Source: Nocardia suismassiliense | GTDB lineage: Bacteria > Actinomycetota > Actinomycetes > Mycobacteriales > Mycobacteriaceae | Assembly: GCF_900269665.1 (NCBI RefSeq) | Contig: NZ_LT985361.1 | Span: forward strand, 685,426 to 749,425 | DNA: 64,000 nucleotides | Reading direction: 5' to 3' | Part shown: positions 43,537 through 50,596 of the stretch, piece by piece | How positions within the stretch are numbered: the stretch's first letter is position 1 | How the letters are laid out: each line of letters opens with the position of its first letter | Translations under genes and position numbers: made by a program | The notes under the pieces: generated by a model | What the model was told of the DNA's origin: nothing | Seen by the model: the letters and a program-made list of their open reading frames with translations, nothing else | The model's database searches: none

Positions 43537-44972
43537 TTGCGTTGCACCGCCTTCGAATACAAATCCAGCAGCCGCTGGTCTGGGTCGTAGCGTCTCTTCA
43601 ATTCGGTGTAGGTATTGCCGCCGTACAGCGCCGCGAACTCATCTTTGTCGTAATAGGAATCCGAGTACAGCGACTTATGTCCGTCGAAGTCGGTCACGGT
43701 GCGCTCGATCGCCCGGTTGGCCGCTCCTTCCTGCTGTCCTGGCACAGTAGGGACGGCTGACCAGAAGCCGACATTGACGTAGGTCCGGTTGGGCTCGAGG
43801 GGGTACAGCGGCCAGGTGCGCTCGGTCGTCGCGGGCGCGCCGGTCTCGCGCAACCGCAGCGGGCACAGCCAGATCGGCTCGATCGGGATCTCGCGCAGGA
43901 ACCATTCGACGAAGTCGGCGGTGCGTTCCACCGGCACCTCGATGTCCTGCACCACCCGCTCGCGCGGCGGGTTGCCCTGCCTGGCCTCGAGCTTGTCGGC
44001 GATGCTGTATTTGTGGTCCAGCGCGATGAGTTTCCAGTAGAAGCTGCTGCGCCGGTACCGCTTCGGCCAGAACCGGCGGATCTTCGGGTTCTGCGTGCCG
44101 AACGCGCGCGAGCACCAGAACCAGTCGGTGTCCCAGCGCCAGAGGTAGTCGTGAATGGTGAGCCGGTCGCGTTTGGGTCGGTCGTCGTCGTGCTGGATGG
44201 ACCGGTAGAAGATGTCCATGTCGGTGTAGTCGCTGACCGGGCCGGGCTCGTCGGTCTGCCTGCCGAGGGTCAGATAGCTCTCGTCGGCGGTGAAGACGAC
44301 GCCGTCGAGATAGTCCACTCGCTCACCGTCGTAGGTCTTCGCGTCGACGATGGTGGCGAGGGTCCGCTCCAGCTCGCGCAGGTCGTGAAAGCGCAGGTGG
44401 CGCATGGCCACGTAGGGCTGCACGGTCTCCAGCTCGATCTTCAGCCGGACCGAATAGCCGAGGGTGCCGTAGGAGTTCGGGAAGCCGCGGAACAGGTCGG
44501 CGTGCTCGTTGTCCGGGGTGGCGGTGATGATCTCGCCCGCGCCGGTCAGGATGTCCATCTCCAGCACCGACTCGTGCGGCAGGCCGTTGCGGAACGAGGT
44601 CGACTCGATACCGAGGCCGGTCACCGCGCCGCCCAGGGTGATCGTCTTGAGCTGCGGCACCACCAGCGGCGCGAGGCCATAGGGCAGGGTCGCGGCGACC
44701 AGGTTCTCGTAGGTGGTCATGCCGGCCACGTCGGCGGTCTTGGCCACCGGATCCACCGCGATCACCCGGGTCAGCCCGGAGACGTCGAGGCCGGGCGCGG
44801 GGTTTTTCGCCCTGGCCCGGAACAAGTTCGAGGTCTTCTTCGCCAGCCGCACGTTGGCGTTTCCGGGAATAGCGCGATAACTCGCCAGCAGTCGGTCCAC
44901 ACCGGCCCGATGCGCGGCAAATCCGGATTCCTGTGCGGCCGGTGCGCGTCCGGCCTTCCCCAACAGACTCAC
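43533..44972 (-). CDS. FAD-binding oxidoreductase partnered with a lipid methyltransferase
   Basis: A 479-residue FAD_binding_4 (PCMH/DHCR24-like) flavoprotein. GMTTYENLVAATLPYGLAPLVVPQ and TLGGAVTGLGIESTSFRNGLPHESV form the FAD pocket. A His for covalent flavin attachment is not obvious. It resembles Rv3719 and the reductase of the tuberculostearic acid pair (TmsA/Rv3719-like). GTG 44972 was preferred because GAGGGG lies about 7 bases upstream; an earlier GTG at 44978 has the tract almost touching. The ATGA overlap with the methyltransferase gene shows coupling. It runs divergent to the SRPBCC gene. Confidence 0.87.
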   Translation of the reverse strand: MSLLGKAGRAPAAQESGFAAHRAGVDRLLASYRAIPGNANVRLAKKTSNLFRARAKNPAPGLDVSGLTRVIAVDPVAKTADVAGMTTYENLVAATLPYGLAPLVVPQLKTITLGGAVTGLGIESTSFRNGLPHESVLEMDILTGAGEIITATPDNEHADLFRGFPNSYGTLGYSVRLKIELETVQPYVAMRHLRFHDLRELERTLATIVDAKTYDGERVDYLDGVVFTADESYLTLGRQTDEPGPVSDYTDMDIFYRSIQHDDDRPKRDRLTIHDYLWRWDTDWFWCSRAFGTQNPKIRRFWPKRYRRSSFYWKLIALDHKYSIADKLEARQGNPPRERVVQDIEVPVERTADFVEWFLREIPIEPIWLCPLRLRETGAPATTERTWPLYPLEPNRTYVNVGFWSAVPTVPGQQEGAANRAIERTVTDFDGHKSLYSDSYYDKDEFAALYGGNTYTELKRRYDPDQRLLDLYSKAVQRK

Positions 44973-45179
44973 TGCCACCCCTCGACGCTAGTACGCACCG
45001 CATTCGGAGACCACCACGAGGGCGGGGTCTCGGGAGAAATGTCACGCAGATGTTGCGAACCGGAATATCGGCCGACTCGGAGAAGTTCGCCACACGACTC
45101 GGCCGGTATGCGGTAAGGCGCCCGCCGCAGGGCAGGATGGACACCGGTCGACATACCGTACCCGGACAAGGAGCTCATT

Positions 45180-45614
45180 GTGGGACAGGTCAGCGCCAGC
45201 AGTTCGATCGCCGTGGCGGCGGATCCGCAGCGCACCCTCGACGCCATCGCGGACTACCAGACGGTGCGGCCGCGCATTCTCTCCGCGCACTACCGCGACT
45301 ACAAGGTGGTCGAGGGCGGCAAGGGCGCGGGCACCGTGGCGGAGTGGACGCTGCAGGCCACCGAGAAGCGCACGCGCAACGTGCACGCCGTCGTCGCCGT
45401 GTCGGATTCGATTGTCACCGAGCGTGATTCGAACTCCACCATGGTGAACACCTGGACCGTGACGCCGGACGGCGCGGGCTCGCAGGTCACCCTGCGCACC
45501 ACCTGGCAGGGCGCGGGCGGTGTCGCGGGCATCTTCGAGGGCATCTTCGCGCCGCTCGGCCTGAAGAAGATCCAGGCCGAGGTGCTGGGCAACCTGCAGC
45601 GCGAACTCGCCTGA
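45180..45614 (+). CDS. SRPBCC-family protein (Rv3718c type)
   Basis: A 144-residue START/Bet v1-like fold, expected to bind a small hydrophobic ligand or act in polyketide-like chemistry. The pattern SIAVAADPQRTLDAIADYQTVRPRIL followed by strands ending GAGTVAEWTL and the C-terminal amphipathic helix GLKKIQAEVLGNLQREL are typical. It corresponds to M. tuberculosis Rv3718c in the same neighbourhood. AAGGAG six bases before the GTG fixes the start. A perfect hairpin follows. Confidence 0.88.
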   Translation: MGQVSASSSIAVAADPQRTLDAIADYQTVRPRILSAHYRDYKVVEGGKGAGTVAEWTLQATEKRTRNVHAVVAVSDSIVTERDSNSTMVNTWTVTPDGAGSQVTLRTTWQGAGGVAGIFEGIFAPLGLKKIQAEVLGNLQRELA

Positions 45615-45633
45615 CCCGCAGGTCATGACGGAG

Positions 45634-45666
45634 CGTGGCGCCCTGCCTGCGAGGCCGGGCGCCACG
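45634..45666. terminator. Hairpin between SRPBCC and VOC genes
   Basis: CGTGGCGCCC pairs perfectly (10 bp) with GGGCGCCACG across 13 bases. It lies between convergent genes and can serve either strand; no U-tract follows. Confidence 0.65.
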
Positions 45667-45671
45667 GTCGG

Positions 45672-46022
45672 CTACTTCGGGCCGATGTCGAAGAGGTTGC
45701 CTTCCGGGTCGGCCAGCGTGGTCCACTGCCCGCCGTACTCGCTGAAGTCGCCGATCCGCTTGGCGCCCAAGCTGATCGCGCGCTCGACGTACTGATGCCA
45801 CTCCTCGGCGTGGAAGTCGAGGTGGATCACGTTCTTCCCCGGATTCTTGTCGGGCACCTGGATGAACATCAGCACCGGCGAGCCCCCGGCCGCGCGGCCG
45901 ACGGTGGCGAAGTGTTCGGAGGCGCCCTCGTCTACCGCCAGATCCAGGAATTCGGACCAGAATCCGGCGAGGGCGGCGGCGTCGTGGCAGTCGACGGTGA
46001 CGTGCGCGAGCGACAGTGGCAT
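45672..46022 (-). CDS. VOC-family (glyoxalase-like) protein
   Basis: A 116-residue vicinal-oxygen-chelate protein with paired beta-alpha-beta-beta units: HVTVDCHDAAALAGFWSEFL in the first, LDFHAEEWHQYVERAISLGAKRIG and TLADPEGNLFDI in the second. Possible metal ligands are His and Glu at these positions. Most such small actinobacterial VOC proteins have no known substrate. A GGG-rich sequence AAGGGA lies 12 bases before the ATG. It is 16 bases downstream of the MerR regulator, so probably its target. Confidence 0.82.
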   Translation of the reverse strand: MPLSLAHVTVDCHDAAALAGFWSEFLDLAVDEGASEHFATVGRAAGGSPVLMFIQVPDKNPGKNVIHLDFHAEEWHQYVERAISLGAKRIGDFSEYGGQWTTLADPEGNLFDIGPK

Positions 46023-46038
46023 AGGGGTTTTCCCTTTC

Positions 46039-46854
46039 TCAGAGCAGGCCGACCGGCCAGCAGACTTCGGTGCGGTAAGTGTTCGGGTCGTCGGTGTCGC
46101 CGGGGCTGAGCAGATAGCGCTCGCGGACCGGTTCGGCGAGCGCGCCGCCGTGCTCGGCGACGTGGCTGCCGAGCGCGCCGTAGGTGCGATCGAAATCCTC
46201 GAAATCCCCTTCGTGCAGCGCGATGGCGAAGCGGCGTGCGGGCAGCTCGATGACCGAGGTCCTGCCGACGGGTTCGATCCGAGCGGCCGGTGGGATCGGC
46301 ACGTAGGCGACCACTTCGCCGATGTCGTTCTCGAAGAACTCCATGGCATAGGTGGCGCCGTCGACGCCCGCGGATTCGAGGCCCGCGGCGCCCAGCGTCT
46401 GGTGCAGCAGCGGAAACGCCGCCGCGCACCACGGTCCGATCTCGGCCCTGCTGACCACTTCGGTCAGCGCCAGCGCGGGAAAGGCGGGGATCGCGCGGTA
46501 TTCGACGGCGATCGGCGCGGCGGGGGTGAGCAGCGACCGCAGCGACGCCACCACCGCGCGCGTTCTGGCCAGCTCCGCCTCCATCCGCTCCAGATGGGCG
46601 CGCATGGCGGCGTTGCGGATGTCGTCGTCGGGCGCGGCGAGCACGGCCTTGATCTCTGGCAGCGGCATGTCGAGTCGACGCAGGCGCCGAATCAGATGTG
46701 CCTGCGCCACTTGATCGGTCGAGTACCGGCGGTAGCCGGAGTTGGTGTCGACCTCAACCGGTTCGAGCAGCTCGATGTCGTGGTAGTACCGGAGCGTTTT
46801 CACGGTCAGGTAGGTCAGCCTGGCGAACTCCCCGATGGAGACAGTCGCGGTCAT
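46039..46854 (-). CDS. MerR-family regulator with a GyrI-like effector domain
   Basis: A 271-residue protein. The N-terminal winged helix (TVSIGEFARLTYLTVKTLRYYHDIELLEPVEV) is a MerR head, followed by the coiled-coil dimer helix (about 75-110) and a GyrI-like/AraC-ligand domain (about 118-270). This resembles BltR/TipA-type regulators that sense drug-like compounds. It is the first gene of a two-gene unit with the VOC protein. Confidence 0.9.
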   Translation of the reverse strand: MTATVSIGEFARLTYLTVKTLRYYHDIELLEPVEVDTNSGYRRYSTDQVAQAHLIRRLRRLDMPLPEIKAVLAAPDDDIRNAAMRAHLERMEAELARTRAVVASLRSLLTPAAPIAVEYRAIPAFPALALTEVVSRAEIGPWCAAAFPLLHQTLGAAGLESAGVDGATYAMEFFENDIGEVVAYVPIPPAARIEPVGRTSVIELPARRFAIALHEGDFEDFDRTYGALGSHVAEHGGALAEPVRERYLLSPGDTDDPNTYRTEVCWPVGLL

Positions 46855-46908
46855 GCCTTCCAGCGAACACCCTCCAGCCAGGGGAGAGTCAACTTTCGGC
46901 GAAGTCGA

Positions 46909-47490
46909 TCAGGCGAGCACGAAGGTCAGCAGCATGGTGTGTTGGAACGCGCCGCGCCACCACGAGTAGCCGAACCAGACACCGGGGGTGATCTCCCTGA
47001 TCTCGTCGTAGACCGGCGGTGTCGGGGACGGGTCGTAGTTCAGGGCCCAGGTCGGCCTGCCGTCCAGCAGCGCGGGCGCGGTGTAGACGTTCGCGGGCCA
47101 GGCCTCGTATCCGGCGCCGGTGACCCGGTTCATCAGATAGCCGCCGTCGGGCCCGGTGTAGAAGGTCTTGCCGATCCAGAAGGCGGGCGCGACGCCCTGC
47201 ATCGTCGGCGGCCTGGTCACCCAGCCGTTCTTCACACCCATCGGGACCGCGCCGCGCTCGGCGTCGCGGAAGATCGCGTCCTGCTGCTCGGGACCGCATC
47301 GGAACCGCAGCGAGTCGATCGTGACCGCTCGGTTGTCCGGGTCGAGGACGCAGCCACCGCCGTAATCGGCGGCCGCGTCGGTGACACCGGCATCGGCGGT
47401 TGCCGTCGGGGCGGCCACGCCGGGAAAAACGGCCGGAACCCCCAGGGTAAGCACCATGGTGCTCAGGAAACGTGCCCTCATCGTGCTCAT
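46909..47490 (-). CDS. Secreted protein of unknown function
   Basis: 193 residues with a signal peptide (FLSTMVLTLGVPAVFPGVAAPTATA). Two cysteines in the mature protein (GGGCVLD and RCGPEQQ) probably pair. The rest is aromatic and Pro/Gly-rich with no motif I recognise. GGAG lies about 8 bases before ATG 47490, which is also the best start for the signal peptide. Codon use is normal. It is a single gene facing the YbaB-recR operon head to head (divergent). Confidence 0.6.
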   Translation of the reverse strand: MSTMRARFLSTMVLTLGVPAVFPGVAAPTATADAGVTDAAADYGGGCVLDPDNRAVTIDSLRFRCGPEQQDAIFRDAERGAVPMGVKNGWVTRPPTMQGVAPAFWIGKTFYTGPDGGYLMNRVTGAGYEAWPANVYTAPALLDGRPTWALNYDPSPTPPVYDEIREITPGVWFGYSWWRGAFQHTMLLTFVLA

Positions 47491-47656
47491 ATCGGTACTC
47501 CAGAACTGCCGCACGGTCTCCCGACCTATCTACTGATGTTAGGTCGATCTTGATGTTCTGAAGCTGGACTTACCCAACCTGTTACCGGCCATGCGTATCG
47601 CCCCCGGCTCGAGGACTAGGCTGATCGGTGACACTTTCCCCAGAGAGGAATATGCC

Positions 47657-47998
47657 GTGCAGCCCGGTGGTCAGTTCGACATGCAGCAGTTACTCGCCCA
47701 AGCGCAGCAGATGCAACAGGCGGTGATGGAGGCCCAGGCCGAGATCGCCGCGGCCGAGGTGGAGGGTCAGGCCGGCGGCGGGCTGGTCAAGGTCACCATC
47801 AAGGCGTCCGGCGAGGTTGTTTCGCTGACCATCGATCCGAAGGCGGTCGACCCGGAGGACGTGGAGACGCTGCAGGACCTGGTGATCGGCGCGGTCAACG
47901 ACGCCATGGCCAACGCACAGCAGGTGGCGGCCGAGCGGCTCGGCCCGCTCTCGGGTGGGCTCGGTGGCGGTTCGCTGCCCGGGCTGCCGGGCTTCTGA
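47657..47998 (+). CDS. YbaB/EbfC-family nucleoid-associated protein
   Basis: A 113-residue DNA-binding protein. The long helix [51 protein letters not shown] is the family core, and the end is Gly-rich ([13 protein letters not shown]). GTG 47657 has GAGAGG about 8 bases upstream. It starts a pair with recR (20 bases apart), the same order as Rv3716c-Rv3715c in M. tuberculosis and most bacteria. Confidence 0.94.
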   Translation: MQPGGQFDMQQLLAQAQQMQQAVMEAQAEIAAAEVEGQAGGGLVKVTIKASGEVVSLTIDPKAVDPEDVETLQDLVIGAVNDAMANAQQVAAERLGPLSGGLGGGSLPGLPGF

Positions 47999-48018
47999 GA
48001 GCCACGGGGACATAGCCG

Positions 48019-48627
48019 TTGTACGAGGGTCCGGTTCAGGATCTCATCGACGAGCTGGGCAAGCTGCCCGGCGTCGGTCCGAAGAGCGCGCAGCGCATCG
48101 CTTTTCATCTGCTCCAGGTGGAGCCGCCGGAGATCGACCGGTTGCAGGCCGCGCTGCAGAAGGTGCGCGACGGCGTGCAGTTCTGCGTGGTCTGCGGCAC
48201 CGTCTCCGACGGTGAGATGTGCCGCATCTGCGCCGACGCGCGCCGCGACCGCACCATGATCTGTGTGGTCGAGGAGCCCAAGGATGTGCAGGCGATCGAG
48301 CGCACCAGGGAGTTCCGTGGTCGCTACCACGTGCTCGGCGGCGCGCTCGACCCGCTCAGCGGCATCGGGCCGGATCAGCTGCGGATCCGGGAATTGCTGG
48401 CGCGCATCGGAAATCAATCCGACGGCATCGATGTCACCGAGGTGATCATCGCGACCGACCCGAACACCGAGGGCGAGGCCACGGCCACCTACCTGGTGCG
48501 GATGCTGCGCGATTTCCCCGGCCTCAGCGTGACCCGGCTGGCCTCGGGGCTGCCCATGGGCGGCGATCTGGAATTCGCGGACGAATTGACGTTGGGCCGG
48601 GCGCTGTCCGGCCGTCGCGCGCTCTGA
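48019..48627 (+). CDS. recR: Recombination mediator RecR
   Basis: A 202-residue RecFOR component that helps load RecA on gapped DNA. It has the helix-hairpin-helix [17 protein letters not shown] (about residues 16-32), a C4 zinc finger ([16 protein letters not shown]), a Toprim domain ([18 protein letters not shown]) and a C-terminal ATP-like motif. The TTG start has no strong site upstream, but the length is correct and the YbaB-recR order is conserved. Confidence 0.96.
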   Translation: MYEGPVQDLIDELGKLPGVGPKSAQRIAFHLLQVEPPEIDRLQAALQKVRDGVQFCVVCGTVSDGEMCRICADARRDRTMICVVEEPKDVQAIERTREFRGRYHVLGGALDPLSGIGPDQLRIRELLARIGNQSDGIDVTEVIIATDPNTEGEATATYLVRMLRDFPGLSVTRLASGLPMGGDLEFADELTLGRALSGRRAL

Positions 48628-48685
48628 CTCCTGCCCCTGATCTCGGGGGGTTGCGGGGCCTCCCGCGCTGGTTACTGTGTCGGGG

Positions 48686-49303
48686 ATGAGCATCGAATTC
48701 ATGCTGACCACGCTCGTCATCGTCGCCACCCCCGGCACCGGCGCGCTGTTCACCCTGGCGGCCGGCCTCTCCAGGGGGACGAAGGCCAGCGTGATCGCGG
48801 CGTTCGGCTGCACATTGGGCACCGTCCCGCACATGCTCGCGGCGATCACCGGTCTGGCCGCGCTGCTGCACACCAGCGCGGTCGCCTTCCAGACGCTCAA
48901 GTACCTCGGTGTCGCCTACCTGATCTACATGGCGTGGAGCACCTTCCGGGACAAGGGCGCGCTGACCGTGCCGGAGGGCAGCGAACAGAGCGCCTACTCG
49001 GCCCGCAAGGTGATCACCTCGGCGGTGCTGCTCAATATCCTCAACCCGAAGCTGACCATTTTCTTCTTCGCGTTCCTGCCGCAGTTCGTGCCCACCGGTT
49101 CACCGAACGCGTTGGCGCGCATGCTCGAACTGAGCGCGATCTTCATGCTCGCCACCTTCGTGGTGTTCGCGATCTACGGCGTGTGCGCGGCGGCCGTGCG
49201 CAGCCACGTCATCTCGCGGCCCACGGTGGTGACCTGGATGCGCCGGGTGTTCGGCGTCTCCTTCATCGCGCTGGCCGGGCGCCTCGCACTGCAAAACCAG
49301 TAG
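48686..49303 (+). CDS. LysE/RhtB-family amino acid exporter
   Basis: A 205-residue protein with six helices. The N-terminal TPGTGALFTLAAGLSRGTKASVIAAFG (PGP-like) and the ILNPKLTIFFFAFLPQF motif are LysE-superfamily signatures. The substrate cannot be read. ATG 48686 is chosen; an earlier GTG 48677 would add three residues. It is 58 bases after recR, probably separate. Confidence 0.88.
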   Translation: MSIEFMLTTLVIVATPGTGALFTLAAGLSRGTKASVIAAFGCTLGTVPHMLAAITGLAALLHTSAVAFQTLKYLGVAYLIYMAWSTFRDKGALTVPEGSEQSAYSARKVITSAVLLNILNPKLTIFFFAFLPQFVPTGSPNALARMLELSAIFMLATFVVFAIYGVCAAAVRSHVISRPTVVTWMRRVFGVSFIALAGRLALQNQ

Positions 49304-49316
49304 GCGGCAATCCGAC

Positions 49317-49961
49317 TCAGAGTTCGACGCGCGACCACGGCAGGGTCTGCATGCGGCTGCGGTCGTCGGTGGCCCAGTCCCAGATCACCGCGGACACCGT
49401 CGGCGCGTCCAGCACCGTGGTGCCGAAGTGCTTGTCCGGGGAGCCATCTCGGTACTCGAGGGTGAACGCGCCGGTCTTCTCCCGGTAGGTCTGCATGTAG
49501 ACCTGATCGTCGCGTTCCACCACCAGATAGGGATTCGGCGGGGCCAGCTCGGCAACCCATTGATCGGCAAGGGGTTTGGTCAGGTAGGGGAACTCGCCCG
49601 CGCCGCCGTGGGTGACCGTGGCGGGCACGTGCCCGGCCGGATCGATCAGCCAGGCCAGCTGCGGATCGTAGACCGCGTAGTTCAGCGGCGTCGCGATTGC
49701 GAACAGTAGCTGGCGGACGAAGCCGATCGCGTCGTACGGGCACGGCACCTGTAGCGCCGCGCCGGTCGCGACGCCGCCGACCGGGTGCACGCTGAGGAAG
49801 CTGTCGTCCTCGGGAACCTCGGCGTTGGCCTTGTTCAGCTCGGCCGCGATCTGCGCGACCATGCCCGCCTCCGGGAGTCCCTGCTGGGTGCTGAGGTAAG
49901 CGTCCACCTCGGCGATAGATGACGCGACACCTGATGGCAGCAAGACGTGGTCATAGCTCAC
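49317..49961 (-). CDS. Conserved protein of unknown function
   Basis: 214 residues, no signal peptide or helix spanning the membrane. Features: a helical N-terminal third, then a beta-rich section (AWLIDPAGHVPATVTHGG, YLVVERDDQVYMQTYREKTGAFTLEYRDG) ending in VIWDWATDDRSRMQTLPWSRVEL. GTG 49961 is the start. It is not recognised by family. It is followed on the same strand, after a 25-base gap, by the small Cys-rich protein gene (49987-50193), which precedes it in transcription. Confidence 0.6.
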   Translation of the reverse strand: MSYDHVLLPSGVASSIAEVDAYLSTQQGLPEAGMVAQIAAELNKANAEVPEDDSFLSVHPVGGVATGAALQVPCPYDAIGFVRQLLFAIATPLNYAVYDPQLAWLIDPAGHVPATVTHGGAGEFPYLTKPLADQWVAELAPPNPYLVVERDDQVYMQTYREKTGAFTLEYRDGSPDKHFGTTVLDAPTVSAVIWDWATDDRSRMQTLPWSRVEL

Positions 49962-49986
49962 CCGCACAGGGTACGTACGGCGCGGT

Positions 49987-50193
49987 TCAGGCCAGGCGAC
50001 GGGCCGTGCCGGGCTCGGCACAGGCGCAGCCGCCCGCTACGTCGGCGCAGTCCACCACGAAGGTGTGCCTGACGTAATCCAGGTCGACACAATCGTTTTC
50101 AGTGCATTCGGTGAGCCTGGCCGCATGGACGATAAGGGTGCCGTGGCAATGGTCGACGGCGGATTCGCAGGACGAACAATCCGGCGCACGCAT
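49987..50193 (-). CDS. Small cysteine-rich protein, probable zinc binder
   Basis: 68 residues with nine cysteines: PDCSSC near the start, DHCHG, then TECTENDC and VVDCADVAGGCACAEPG. The spacing suggests one or two zinc sites. GGAGG lies 4-5 bases before the ATG. Similar short Cys-rich proteins are seen in other mycolic-acid actinobacteria as I recall; function unknown. Its stop is 25 bases before the start of the next gene, so the two likely form an operon. Confidence 0.6.
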   Translation of the reverse strand: MRAPDCSSCESAVDHCHGTLIVHAARLTECTENDCVDLDYVRHTFVVDCADVAGGCACAEPGTARRLA

Positions 50194-50596
50194 GTGACCT
50201 CCAGACGTGATCGGTTCGTTATCTTTGTCTACCACTTCCGGGTCGCACGCTGGGGGAAGTCGGCGATGTGTGTCGCGGGCCGGGCGTGGCGCGGCCGGGG
50301 CTGCACGCCTGTGTCGAGACCACCGGTCTATGCGGCGATCGCGACTATCGCGTGGCGCAACCGGGTGCGGCCAGCCCGTTCGGTGCGGTTTTCGCGCAAT
50401 CACCGCGCAACCGGCGCTCCGAGGCGACCGGGCGCATCGCGATACGGCTGGATCGTGGTGAGCTACGTGCGAAAATGGCAACACAATCGTTGGAAGTCGG
50501 CGCGCAAGGCATGCTCGAACTGCGCGGGCGCGGACTGTCCAGGGATCGGTCAGCGAACCGTTAGGCACGTCTGGCAGCGGAAGTGAGGTCGGCGCG
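50194..50596. other. Intergenic region before the ATP-grasp gene
   Basis: 403 bases. Short frames exist in it but have no ribosome-binding sites or recognisable content. Nothing else is supported. Confidence 0.4.

Noticed and set aside
50065..50586. Short plus-strand frames in the gap before the ATP-grasp gene
   Set aside because: No ribosome-binding sites, biased composition, and overlap with the Cys-rich gene on the other strand.
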